Part shown: positions 17,802 to 25,814 of the stretch, piece by piece
Layout: each line of letters starts with the position of its first letter
Numbering within the stretch: the stretch's first letter is position 1
Assembly: GCF_014207255.1 (NCBI RefSeq)
Contig: NZ_JACHCZ010000007.1
Location: forward strand, 186,001-250,000
Reading direction: 5' to 3'
DNA length: 64,000 nucleotides
DNA from: Pseudomonas sp. JAI120
Lineage (GTDB): Bacteria; Pseudomonadota; Gammaproteobacteria; Pseudomonadales; Pseudomonadaceae
Translations under genes and position numbers: made by a program
Notes under the pieces: model-generated
What the model was told of the DNA's origin: nothing
Seen by the model: only the letters and a program-made list of their open reading frames with translations
Databases searched by the model: none

Positions 17802-18924
17802 ATTTGCGCGCTTTGAGAATCACAAACTTTGGCGTGGCGGCCACTTGCTCTACGCCACGGAACAAGCGCGCCAACTTGCTGTGATAACCCAGGTGACGGT
17901 TGCCGACGATATACAGGGCGCCGCCGACCACCAACGCCTCCCGCGCCTGCTGGAACATACGCCAGGCGAGGAAGTCGCCGACCACCTGCTGCTGGTGGAA
18001 CGGCGGGTTGCACAGCACAACGTCGAGGGAGTCTGGTTCCTGACCGGCCAGGCCATCGCCAGCGCGTACGGTGACGGCGCGGTCACCGAGGGCGGCTTGC
18101 CAGTTCTCCAGCGCCGATTGCACGGCCATATAGGACTCGTCCACCAGAGTGTATTGCGCCTCGGGGTTTTGCAGGGCGCTGGCAATCGCCAGTACACCGT
18201 TGCCACAACCCAGGTCCGCCACGCGGGCACTGCCCAGGTTGTTGGGCAGGTGCGGCAGGAAGGCGCGGGTGCCGATGTCCAGGCCTTCACGGCAGAACAC
18301 GTTGGCATGGTTGAGCAGTTCGATAGCCGGCGCGTCCAGGGTGTAGCGCGTCGGGTAGGGCGAGACAGCGATGGGCCGGTCGGCCTGGGTGGCGATCAGC
18401 AACCGGGCTTTCTTGACGGCCAGGGAGGCGTGCATCGGCCCGATATAGCGCTCAAGCATTTCCCCGGCCGCCCTTGGCAGGTGCTTGATCATCGCCCCTG
18501 CGATCACCTCGGCACCCGGCGCCAGTTGGCCTTGCAGGCGGATCAGTTGTTCTTCCAGCAATGCCAGGGTTTTGGGTACACGGATCAGCACCCGGTCGAA
18601 CGGCCCTGTGGGCACTTGGCTGGCGGGGATGAACGGCACGGCGTCAAAGGCCTTGCCATTGCGCACCAGGTTTTTATCCAGGCCCAGGGCGGCCAGGAAC
18701 GAGTCGCCGCTGGAGGTCACCTGCGCCCGGCCTTCGAGACTGGCAGCCAGGGCGCCGAAGCTGTCATTGAGCACCAGCACGCGAGTCGCAGCGCTCGGTT
18801 GCTGTTCAGCCAGATAGCTGAGCAGGTACTCGTCGGCGGCGTCGAAGGCTTGCAGCGGATCGTTATGCTGCTCTGGCTGGCGGATCAGATCGAGCTGGGC
18901 GAAGGGGCTGTCGAGCAGGGGCAT
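17800..18924 (-). CDS. rlmG: 23S rRNA (guanine-1835-N2)-methyltransferase RlmG
   Basis: A 374-residue SAM-dependent methyltransferase. The N-terminal domain (about 1-180) is a degenerate methyltransferase-like fold, and the C-terminal catalytic domain has the SAM motif VADLGCGNGVLAIAS near residue 232 and the N-methylation signature NPPF near 303. This two-domain structure is shared by RsmC and RlmG; the start MPLLDSPFAQLDLIRQPE, the length (E. coli RlmG 378) and DVVLCNPPFHQQQVVGDFLAWRMF favour RlmG. It stands alone, convergent with the cio operon. Confidence 0.85.
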   Translation of the reverse strand: MPLLDSPFAQLDLIRQPEQHNDPLQAFDAADEYLLSYLAEQQPSAATRVLVLNDSFGALAASLEGRAQVTSSGDSFLAALGLDKNLVRNGKAFDAVPFIPASQVPTGPFDRVLIRVPKTLALLEEQLIRLQGQLAPGAEVIAGAMIKHLPRAAGEMLERYIGPMHASLAVKKARLLIATQADRPIAVSPYPTRYTLDAPAIELLNHANVFCREGLDIGTRAFLPHLPNNLGSARVADLGCGNGVLAIASALQNPEAQYTLVDESYMAVQSALENWQAALGDRAVTVRAGDGLAGQEPDSLDVVLCNPPFHQQQVVGDFLAWRMFQQAREALVVGGALYIVGNRHLGYHSKLARLFRGVEQVAATPKFVILKARK

Positions 18925-19085
18925 GGCGAGGGAGGCTCTGGGTCATCGATGGGTGTTCGGCAGTCGGCTGCAGAACCGTCTGAGTGAACAGCGGGCGGCG
19001 CCCCGTGGGGACAGCCCAGCACTCAGAATGGGTCGTAAATGTTACTTTTTTTCCTGAGGGATTACATGCGGTGTTTCAACGCGGC

Positions 19086-19796
19086 TTAAATCAACCCCGC
19101 TTTCGAGGCGCAGAGCACAGCGGCGATCTTGTTGTTGACCCCCAGCTTTTTGAAGCAACTGCAGATATGAAAGCCCACCGTACGTTCGGACAGGCACAGA
19201 ATGGTGGCGATGTCCGCAGCGGTCTTGCCCATGGCTGACCACTTGAGGATTTCGGTTTCGCGCGGGGTTAATTTGCTGGCAGGGTTAATGCTGGGCTTGT
19301 GTGCGTAAGTCTGTGCCACTACCGCGTGCATCGCATGGCACAGCCACAGGACCTGGCCGGCTTTTTCGTACAGCTCCTGCGGGGTCACTTCACCTGTGCT
19401 ACGGCCAAGGGTCAGCATGCTGAACACACCCTGGAAATCATGCACAGCTTGGGTCCATCCCAAATGCACACCGAAGGATTTGGCTAAAGACCACAGGTTT
19501 GGTGAGTCTTTAAAGGTTTTTTCCTCCCAGACAAGGGGGAGTACACAACGTTTGCAATGTTCCACCACGGGATCAACTTCAAAGAAGTGGGCCTGGTTAT
19601 ACAGTTTGTTCCACTCATCGGGATAGTTGTTGAGGTGAATAGGTTTCGTTTGGTTGTTAGGCAGTTGAGAACTCATCGTAAAAGAACAGTATTGGAAGCC
19701 AAGTGCGTAGGTGTGGTTCACAGCCGTCTCGAAAAGAGTAGTTGCCTCGCTCTCGCCCTCCAGCTTGGGAAGTCGGGTGTTGCGCCAGTTGACCAT
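19086..19796 (-). CDS. LuxR-family quorum-sensing-type regulator without adjacent luxI
   Basis: A 236-residue transcription factor. The N-terminal autoinducer-binding domain keeps the residues that contact acyl-homoserine lactones: Trp62, Tyr66, Asp75, Pro76 and Trp90, corresponding to TraR W57, Y61, D70, P71, W85. Gly113 is also kept. The C-terminal LuxR helix-turn-helix spans about residues 172-236 (LTPRETEILKWSAMGKTAADIA). The kept Trp/Tyr pair argues for AHL binding, not the plant-signal OryR/PsoR group, where these positions change. No synthase gene is present, so it is a solo in this window. GGAGAG precedes the ATG. A dyad CACTG-N9-CAGTG at 19847-19865 lies upstream, but its spacing does not match a standard lux box. 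Confidence 0.88.
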   Translation of the reverse strand: MVNWRNTRLPKLEGESEATTLFETAVNHTYALGFQYCSFTMSSQLPNNQTKPIHLNNYPDEWNKLYNQAHFFEVDPVVEHCKRCVLPLVWEEKTFKDSPNLWSLAKSFGVHLGWTQAVHDFQGVFSMLTLGRSTGEVTPQELYEKAGQVLWLCHAMHAVVAQTYAHKPSINPASKLTPRETEILKWSAMGKTAADIATILCLSERTVGFHICSCFKKLGVNNKIAAVLCASKAGLI

Positions 19797-20177
19797 TGGT
19801 AACTCTCCATGGGTTTCCGCATGACATGGGATACGTCCCGAACTCCCACTGCACGCAAACCAGTGTAGGACATGAGCTACATCGCGAGATGAAATTTTCG
19901 CTCTTGCAGGGCGGCGTTTAAGAAGTTTTCTCTACGGTCGCGGCGGGCTTTGCTAAGGGGCTTAGTTGTTTTTTTCGATTTTTTAGTCAGTTGAAGCACT
20001 TGTGGCAGACACAACTTAGCGTGTGCTTGTGGTGCTGATAGGGGCGCTAATAGCAAATTTATTAGTGCTGATATTAAGTTGCTACTATTTTGTGCCTGCA
20101 CCATGCCATTACCCGGCATGGGTGTTTCCGGGCGCGACTTTGAGGGACACTAGGGCACCTGTAGAACGGAGTCCCCC
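19797..20177. other. AT-rich gap between luxR-type gene and fpr
   Basis: 381 bases of noticeably lower GC than the surroundings, holding the divergent promoters of the LuxR gene and fpr. A minus-strand reading frame of 80 codons (20119-19877) has a weak GGAA site and a basic C-terminus, but no family I recognise; I do not call it a gene. A perfect 7-bp hairpin CCATGCC / GGCATGG lies at 20101-20121, 57 bp before the fpr start, and could be an operator or leader structure. Confidence 0.5.
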
Positions 20178-20954
20178 ATGACGGCCAGTGCTGAGAAATT
20201 TACCCGCCAGACCTTGCTCGATGTGCAATCCCTGACCCCCAGCCTGTTTACGCTGCGAACCACCCGTGACCCAGGGTTCCGTTTCACCGCCGGGCAATTC
20301 GTGCGCCTGGGGGTCACCAAGGCGGATGGCAGCACGGTGTGGCGTGCCTATTCCGTGGTGTCCTCGCCATTTGATGAATACTTGGACTTCTTCTCGATTG
20401 TTGTCCCAGGCGGCGAATTCACCAGTGAACTCAGCCGACTGCGGGTAGGCGATACCTTAATGGTGGAGCGCCAGGCTACCGGGTACCTGACCCTGAATCG
20501 TTTCGTCGATGGTCGTGACTTGTGGATGTTGGGTACGGGGACCGGGGTGGCGCCGTTTTTGTCGATCCTGCAGGACTTTGAAGTCTGGGAGAAATTCGAG
20601 CGCATCATCCTGGTATACAGCGCGCGGGAAGCCCAGGAGTGGGCCTATCAGTCGCTGATCAAAGAGCTGGGTGAACGAGAGTACCTGGCCGAATACGCGC
20701 ATAAATTCACCTACATCCCGCTCGTCACCCGTGAACAGCACGCAGGTGCGCTGAATGGGCGCATTACCACGCTGATCGAGAATGGCGAATTGGAGCGTGC
20801 TGCCGGCGTCGAGCTGACTCCGGAACATTCCCGTGTGCTGATTTGCGGTAACCCGCAGATGGTGGATGACACTCGCCAGTTGCTCAAGCAGCGCGACATG
20901 CAACTGAGCCTTAGCCGCCGGCCGGGGCAGGTGGCGGTGGAAAACTACTGGTAA
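20178..20954 (+). CDS. fpr: Ferredoxin-NADP reductase Fpr
   Basis: A 258-residue FAD enzyme that moves electrons between NADPH and ferredoxin or flavodoxin, and feeds Fe-S repair and iron release under oxidative stress. The FAD motif RAYSVVSSP is near residue 56, the NADP-binding GTGTGVAPFLSIL near 116, and the bacterial-type C-terminal VAVENYW stacks near FAD. Length matches the Pseudomonas/Azotobacter bacterial class (about 258). In other pseudomonads its expression depends on the LysR-type regulator FinR and superoxide; the finR gene is not in this window. Confidence 0.95.
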   Translation: MTASAEKFTRQTLLDVQSLTPSLFTLRTTRDPGFRFTAGQFVRLGVTKADGSTVWRAYSVVSSPFDEYLDFFSIVVPGGEFTSELSRLRVGDTLMVERQATGYLTLNRFVDGRDLWMLGTGTGVAPFLSILQDFEVWEKFERIILVYSAREAQEWAYQSLIKELGEREYLAEYAHKFTYIPLVTREQHAGALNGRITTLIENGELERAAGVELTPEHSRVLICGNPQMVDDTRQLLKQRDMQLSLSRRPGQVAVENYW

Positions 20955-20955
20955 T

Positions 20956-20985
20956 AAAAAGGCGCCTCAAGCAGGCGCCTTTTTT
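20956..20985. terminator. Bidirectional terminator between fpr and mscL
   Basis: Stem AGGCGCC/GGCGCCT of 7 bp with a 5-nt loop, flanked by A5 on the left and T6 on the right, so it can end both fpr (plus) and mscL (minus). Confidence 0.92.
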
Positions 20986-21000
20986 CCAAGCCGGTACAGG

Positions 21001-21417
21001 TTAAAGCGGCTTGTCGTTCTGTGCCTTGAGCAGGTCGCGAATCTCACCCAGCAGCACTTCTTCCTTGCTCGGTGTCGGTGGCAGGCTAGGTGCAACGGCT
21101 TCTTCGCGCTTGAGGCGGTTGATGGCCTTGACGCCCATGAAGATCGCAAACGCGACGATCACAAAGTCGATCACGCTCTGGATGAACTTGCCGTACGCCA
21201 GGACGACGGCGGGCACATCGCCTTGGGCCGCCTTGAGCGTTATCGCCAGGTCACCAAAGTCCACGCCACCGATCAACAGACCAATGGGCGGCATCACTAC
21301 GTCGCCTACAAACGAAGAAACAATTTTGCCGAAGGCGGCGCCGATGATGATACCGACGGCCATGTCGACCACATTACCTTTGACCGCGAAGGCCTTGAAC
21401 TCACTGATCACGCCCAT
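21001..21417 (-). CDS. mscL: Large-conductance mechanosensitive channel MscL
   Basis: A 138-residue inner-membrane channel that opens under membrane tension and saves cells from hypo-osmotic shock. The N-terminus GVISEFKAFAVKGNVVDMAVGIIIGAAFGKIVSSFV forms the amphipathic helix and pore-lining first helix, with the glycine/alanine pattern of the gate. PPIGLLIGGVDF follows, then the second helix (about 76-98) and a cytoplasmic helix ending in KEEVLLGEIRDLL. Length and motifs match E. coli MscL (136). Confidence 0.96.
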   Translation of the reverse strand: MGVISEFKAFAVKGNVVDMAVGIIIGAAFGKIVSSFVGDVVMPPIGLLIGGVDFGDLAITLKAAQGDVPAVVLAYGKFIQSVIDFVIVAFAIFMGVKAINRLKREEAVAPSLPPTPSKEEVLLGEIRDLLKAQNDKPL

Positions 21418-21703
21418 AGGTTATTCCTTGTTACAAATGAGAAGGGTGCCGCTTAGTGTAAGTCAGCGGTAGCGGGCTTGCCCGACACAACCGTTAACAC
21501 TGTTAGTTTTTATCGACACATTAAAACGCAAATAGTTTGCAAAGTGCCACCAATCGCGCGCGAAATACCCGCTGTTTCAGTTGCTTACCACATTATTTTC
21601 TTTATCGCCCTGGTGGGGTTTTTCTATTTATCTTCTGACTCGTGGGTCACTAGCCTCTGGCAAGCACAACTGAATGTGCACTAAAAAACCAGAGGAAACC
21701 TTG

Positions 21704-23245
21704 ATGAAGAATCCAATCAATCGCGGCCCGGTATTGGCGCGTCATGTGCTGGTACTGGCGACCGCCAGCCTGCTTTCCCTCTCCGTGCAAGCCGCCAACC
21801 TGACCCGTGATAACGGCGCCGCGGTGGGCGATAACCAGAACTCGCAAACCGCTGGCGCCAACGGCCCGGTGCTGCTGCAGGACGTGCAACTGATCCAGAA
21901 GCTGCAGCGCTTCGACCGTGAACGCATCCCCGAGCGCGTCGTGCATGCCCGTGGCACCGGCGCCCATGGCACCTTCACCGTCACCGATAACCTCAGCGAC
22001 CTGACCAAGGCCAAGGTCTTCGCTGCTGGCGAAACGACCCCGGTGTTCGTGCGCTTCTCGGCCGTGGTGCACGGTAACCACTCCCCGGAAACCCTGCGTG
22101 ACCCGCGCGGCTTCGCCACCAAGTTCTATACCGCCGATGGCAACTGGGACCTGGTGGGCAATAACTTCCCGACGTTCTTTATCCGCGATGCCATCAAGTT
22201 CCCCGACATGGTCCACGCCTTCAAGCCGGACCCGCGCACTAACCTGGACGATGACTCCCGTCGCTTCGACTTCTTCTCCCATGTTCCCGAGGCCACTCGC
22301 ACACTCACCGAGTTGTATTCCGACTCCGGTACTCCGGCCAGTTATCGGGAAATGGACGGCAATGGTGTACATGCCTACAAGTTGATCAACGCCAAGGGTG
22401 AAGTGCACTACGTCAAGTTCCACTGGAAGAGCCTGCAAGGCATCAAGAATCTCGACCCCAAGCAAGTTACCGAAGTGCAGGGGCGTGACTACAGCCATAT
22501 GACTAACGACCTGGTCACCCATATCAACAAGGGCGACTTCCCCAAGTGGGACCTGTATGTGCAGGTACTCAAGCCGGAAGACCTGGCCAAGTTTGATTTC
22601 GACCCGCTGGACGCCACCAAGATCTGGCCGAATGTGCCCGAGCGTAAAGTCGGGCAGATGGTGCTGAACCGCAACCCGGCGAATGTCTTCCAGGAAACCG
22701 AGCAAGTGGCCATGGCCCCGGCCAACCTGGTGCCGGGCATCGAACCGTCGGAAGACCGCCTGCTGCAAGGGCGGGTGTTCTCGTATGCCGACACGCAGAT
22801 GTATCGACTGGGCGCCAATGCCCTGCAGTTGCCGATCAACGCCCCACGGGTCACCGTCAACAACGGTAACCAGGACGGCGCGCTGAACTTCGGCAAGACC
22901 ACCAGCGGCGTGAACTACCAGCCAAGCCGCCTGGAAAACCGTGAAGAGCCGCAAACCGCGCGCTACAGCCAGACGGCGCTGTCGGGCAGCACCCAGCAGG
23001 CGAAGATCCAGCGTGAGCAGAACTTCAAGCAGGCCGGCGATCTGTATCGCTCCTACAGCAAGAAAGAGCGTCAGGACTTGATCGACAACTTCGGCGGCTC
23101 CCTGGCCACTACCGATGACGAGAGCAAGCACATCATCCTGTCGTTCCTCTACAAGGCCGATCCGGAATACGGCACCGGCGTGGCCAAGGTCGCCAAGGGT
23201 GACCTGGCGCGCGTGAAGGCGCTGGCCGAAAAACTCACTGACTGA
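21704..23245 (+). CDS. katB: Periplasmic-type monofunctional catalase KatB
   Basis: A 513-residue haem catalase that breaks down hydrogen peroxide. A signal peptide (about residues 1-30, ending SVQAA) precedes the catalase core. The catalytic His is in RVVHARGTGAHG, the catalytic Asn in FPTFFIRDA-region sequence, and the haem-ligand Tyr in RVFSYADTQMYRLG. The start at 21704 has AGAGGA 8 bp upstream. Length and the exported form match P. aeruginosa KatB (513 residues), which is inducible and followed by ankB as here. OxyR control is known for that gene; I could not identify an OxyR site by eye in the 286-bp upstream gap. Confidence 0.93.
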   Translation: MKNPINRGPVLARHVLVLATASLLSLSVQAANLTRDNGAAVGDNQNSQTAGANGPVLLQDVQLIQKLQRFDRERIPERVVHARGTGAHGTFTVTDNLSDLTKAKVFAAGETTPVFVRFSAVVHGNHSPETLRDPRGFATKFYTADGNWDLVGNNFPTFFIRDAIKFPDMVHAFKPDPRTNLDDDSRRFDFFSHVPEATRTLTELYSDSGTPASYREMDGNGVHAYKLINAKGEVHYVKFHWKSLQGIKNLDPKQVTEVQGRDYSHMTNDLVTHINKGDFPKWDLYVQVLKPEDLAKFDFDPLDATKIWPNVPERKVGQMVLNRNPANVFQETEQVAMAPANLVPGIEPSEDRLLQGRVFSYADTQMYRLGANALQLPINAPRVTVNNGNQDGALNFGKTTSGVNYQPSRLENREEPQTARYSQTALSGSTQQAKIQREQNFKQAGDLYRSYSKKERQDLIDNFGGSLATTDDESKHIILSFLYKADPEYGTGVAKVAKGDLARVKALAEKLTD

Positions 23246-23256
23246 CGTTGGTTTCG

Positions 23257-23280
23257 GTCGACGCCCACGCGGGCGTCGAC
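23257..23280 (+). promoter_or_regulatory. Intercistronic hairpin between katB and ankB
   Basis: A perfect 10-bp stem (GTCGACGCCC / GGGCGTCGAC) with a 4-nt loop lies 11 bp after the katB stop and 19 bp before the ankB start. It has no T-run, so it is more likely a stabiliser of the katB 3' end or an attenuator than a complete terminator. Confidence 0.5.
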
Positions 23281-23299
23281 CTCTGGCAGGAGAGAACCC

Positions 23300-23839
23300 A
23301 TGCGTATTTCGATCGGCCTACTGATGGCCATGCTGGCCTTTGTCGCCCATGCCGAGTCGCCCGACCCGGTCGCGCTCAAGGCGCAGCTCCAGGATTATTA
23401 CTTCGACGCCGCCCGCCGTGGTGACCTCGACATGCTCAACACCTTTATCGACGCCGGCTTCCCCCTCAACACCCAGGACGACAAGGGCTACACGGCGTTG
23501 ATTCTCGCCGCCTACCATGGTGAAAGCGCCTACGTGGAGCGTTTGCTCGTCGCCGGCGCCGACGCCTGTGTGCAGGACAAGCGCGGCAACACCGCGTTGA
23601 TGGGCGCGATCTTCAAGGGAGAACTGAAAATTGCCCAGCGCCTGCTGGCGACCGACTGCAACCCCGACCAACGTAACGGTGCCGGTCAGACGGCGGCCAT
23701 GTACGCCGGCCTGTTCAAGCGCATCGAGTTGCTCGACGAACTCAAGGCCAAGGGCGCCGATCTCAACGCCGAAGACCCGGTCGGCAACAGTGCTTCACGA
23801 CTGGCCAGCGGTGAAATCCGGACCCCGGCGTCGCGCTGA
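23300..23839 (+). CDS. ankB: Periplasmic ankyrin-repeat protein AnkB
   Basis: A 179-residue protein with a signal peptide (MRISIGLLMAMLAFVAHA) and four ankyrin repeats over about residues 40-170: DLDMLNTFIDAGFPLNTQDDKGYTALILAAYHG, then YVERLLVAGADACVQDKRGNTALMGAIFKG and two further, weaker ones. In P. aeruginosa AnkB lies in the periplasm and is needed for full KatB activity, perhaps as a scaffold. The gene follows katB by 54 bp with AGGAGAG before its start, in the same order as in PAO1. Confidence 0.9.
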   Translation: MRISIGLLMAMLAFVAHAESPDPVALKAQLQDYYFDAARRGDLDMLNTFIDAGFPLNTQDDKGYTALILAAYHGESAYVERLLVAGADACVQDKRGNTALMGAIFKGELKIAQRLLATDCNPDQRNGAGQTAAMYAGLFKRIELLDELKAKGADLNAEDPVGNSASRLASGEIRTPASR

Positions 23840-23874
23840 GCTATCATCGCGGTTTTTCGGTTGGAGGTTTTCAA

Positions 23875-25242
23875 ATGGCAAAGGCCAAGCGCATGTACGG
23901 CTGCACGGAGTGCGGCGCGACCTTTCCCAAGTGGGCCGGCCAATGCACCGAGTGTGGTGCGTGGAATACCCTGACTGAAACCATGATCGAAAGCGGCGGC
24001 GCCTCGGCCCCCACCGGCCGAGCCGGCTGGACCGGGCAACAGGCGCAGATCAAGACCCTGGCCGAGGTCAGCGTTGAAGAGATCCCGCGTTTCTCGACGG
24101 CTTCCGGTGAGCTGGATCGGGTTCTGGGTGGCGGCCTGGTGGATGGTTCGGTGGTGTTGATCGGCGGCGACCCCGGCATCGGCAAATCGACGATCCTGCT
24201 GCAAACCCTGTGCAGCATCGCCAGCCGCATGCCGGCGCTGTACGTCACCGGCGAAGAATCCCAGCAACAGGTGGCCATGCGTGCCCGCCGCCTCGGTTTG
24301 CCCCAGGATCAACTGCGGGTCATGACTGAAACCTGCATCGAAAGCATCATCGCCACGGCCCGGATCGAAAAACCCAAGGTCATGGTGATCGACTCGATCC
24401 AGACGATTTTCACCGAGCAACTGCAATCGGCGCCGGGCGGCGTGTCCCAGGTGCGCGAGAGTGCGGCGTTGCTGGTGCGCTACGCCAAGCAGAGCGGCAC
24501 GGCGATCTTCCTGGTCGGCCACGTCACCAAAGAGGGCGCGCTGGCCGGGCCACGGGTGTTGGAGCATATGGTCGACACCGTGCTGTATTTCGAAGGCGAG
24601 TCCGATGGCCGTTTGCGCTTGCTGCGGGCGGTGAAGAACCGCTTCGGCGCGGTGAACGAACTGGGTGTGTTCGCCATGACTGACCGGGGGCTGAAAGAAG
24701 TCTCTAACCCCTCGGCGATTTTCCTGACCCGTGCCCAGGAAGAAGTCCCAGGCAGCGTGGTTATGGCAACGTGGGAAGGCACCCGGCCTATGCTGGTGGA
24801 AGTCCAGGCGCTGGTGGATGACAGCCATCTGGCCAACCCTCGTCGCGTCACGTTGGGCCTGGATCAAAACCGCCTGGCGATGCTGTTGGCGGTGTTGCAC
24901 CGTCACGGTGGCATCCCCACCCACGACCAGGACGTGTTCCTCAACGTGGTCGGCGGGGTCAAGGTGTTGGAAACCGCGTCCGACCTGGCGTTGATGGCGG
25001 CGGTGATGTCCAGCTTGCGTAACCGGCCATTGCCCCACGACCTGCTGGTGTTCGGTGAGGTGGGCCTGTCCGGCGAAGTGCGCCCGGTGCCGAGCGGTCA
25101 GGAACGCTTGAAGGAAGCGGCCAAACACGGCTTCAAACGCGCGATTGTGCCCAAGGGCAATGCGCCGAAGGAAATGCCGCCAGGATTGCAGGTGATTGGG
25201 GTCACGCGCCTGGAACAGGCATTGGATGCCTTGTTCGAGTAA
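23875..25242 (+). CDS. radA: DNA repair protein RadA
   Basis: A 455-residue RecA-related branch-migration helicase used in recombination repair. Domains in order: a C4 zinc finger (Cys10, Cys13, Cys24, Cys27), a RecA-like ATPase with Walker A GGDPGIGKST near residue 99, the RadA-specific KNRFGAVNELGVF motif near 252, and a Lon-protease-like C-terminal domain (about 285-455) that lacks protease residues. Length fits (E. coli 460). TTGGAGG precedes the ATG. Confidence 0.96.
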   Translation: MAKAKRMYGCTECGATFPKWAGQCTECGAWNTLTETMIESGGASAPTGRAGWTGQQAQIKTLAEVSVEEIPRFSTASGELDRVLGGGLVDGSVVLIGGDPGIGKSTILLQTLCSIASRMPALYVTGEESQQQVAMRARRLGLPQDQLRVMTETCIESIIATARIEKPKVMVIDSIQTIFTEQLQSAPGGVSQVRESAALLVRYAKQSGTAIFLVGHVTKEGALAGPRVLEHMVDTVLYFEGESDGRLRLLRAVKNRFGAVNELGVFAMTDRGLKEVSNPSAIFLTRAQEEVPGSVVMATWEGTRPMLVEVQALVDDSHLANPRRVTLGLDQNRLAMLLAVLHRHGGIPTHDQDVFLNVVGGVKVLETASDLALMAAVMSSLRNRPLPHDLLVFGEVGLSGEVRPVPSGQERLKEAAKHGFKRAIVPKGNAPKEMPPGLQVIGVTRLEQALDALFE

Positions 25243-25272
25243 TCACCAACGCCGCAAAACCAATGTGGGTGG

Positions 25273-25641
25273 TTAGATCTCCAACAGCGCCGACAACTCC
25301 CGGTGCAGTTCTTCTTCATCTCCAAGGTTCAGTTCGATAAGCCGCCTTAGGTGGCTGATCGAGTCCAGGTCGATGTCTGTGCACACAAACCCCAGTTGAC
25401 CATCTGCTTCGTGGGTCAGCCGTGCTTGCATCTTTATATGCGCCTTGGGATCCAGGCGTATGTCGACCGCGAACGGCAGCGCCTTATTTCCCTTCCAGTC
25501 TTCAGGCCGTTGCGCCAACAGGCCCTTGAGCGACAAATCCACCAATTGCACTGGCCATTCGTTGCCGTTTTGCCGAAGTTCGGTCTTGGCATCAAAGGCG
25601 ATCCGGCGAAAACGGCGGCGATCAGACGCTTGCTCGGTCAT
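25273..25641 (-). CDS. mapZ: Single-domain PilZ c-di-GMP receptor, MapZ (PA4608)-like
   Basis: A 122-residue protein that is essentially one PilZ domain. The c-di-GMP-binding residues are present: the arginine cluster RRRFRR at 8-13 and D35-x-S37-x-x-G40. The C-terminal part DLDSISHLRRLIELNLGDEE closely resembles P. aeruginosa PA4608 (MapZ), which binds c-di-GMP and inhibits the chemotaxis methyltransferase CheR1. Its place next to radA and cstA is also as in PAO1. AGAGGG precedes the start. A connection to the chemoreceptor and CheV genes about 25 kb away is possible but unproven. Confidence 0.88.
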   Translation of the reverse strand: MTEQASDRRRFRRIAFDAKTELRQNGNEWPVQLVDLSLKGLLAQRPEDWKGNKALPFAVDIRLDPKAHIKMQARLTHEADGQLGFVCTDIDLDSISHLRRLIELNLGDEEELHRELSALLEI

Positions 25642-25814
25642 GGTGAAACCCTCTGTGGATAAAAGGATTGTAGCCCTGCGCCATCATTGGGCGGTTTTTT
25701 CTGTTTTTTTTCCGCTGCAAGGCTCTAGACCAACGTAGGGGGGTGGCCTTTAAGGCCAGTAGCGCTAAACTCCGGATGGCTGTCCTTTCTGTCCACCCTG
25801 GCTGGAATATAAAA

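Noticed and set aside
19847..19865. CACTG-N9-CAGTG as a lux box
   Set aside because: The spacing is one base short of the CT-N12-AG pattern; kept only as a dyad.
19877..20119. An 80-codon minus-strand frame between the LuxR gene and fpr
   Set aside because: Weak ribosome site and no family match; it could be real but there is too little to call it.
21478..21684. A 68-codon frame with a hydrophobic stretch before katB
   Set aside because: No ribosome site, unlike codon use, and it lies in the katB promoter region.
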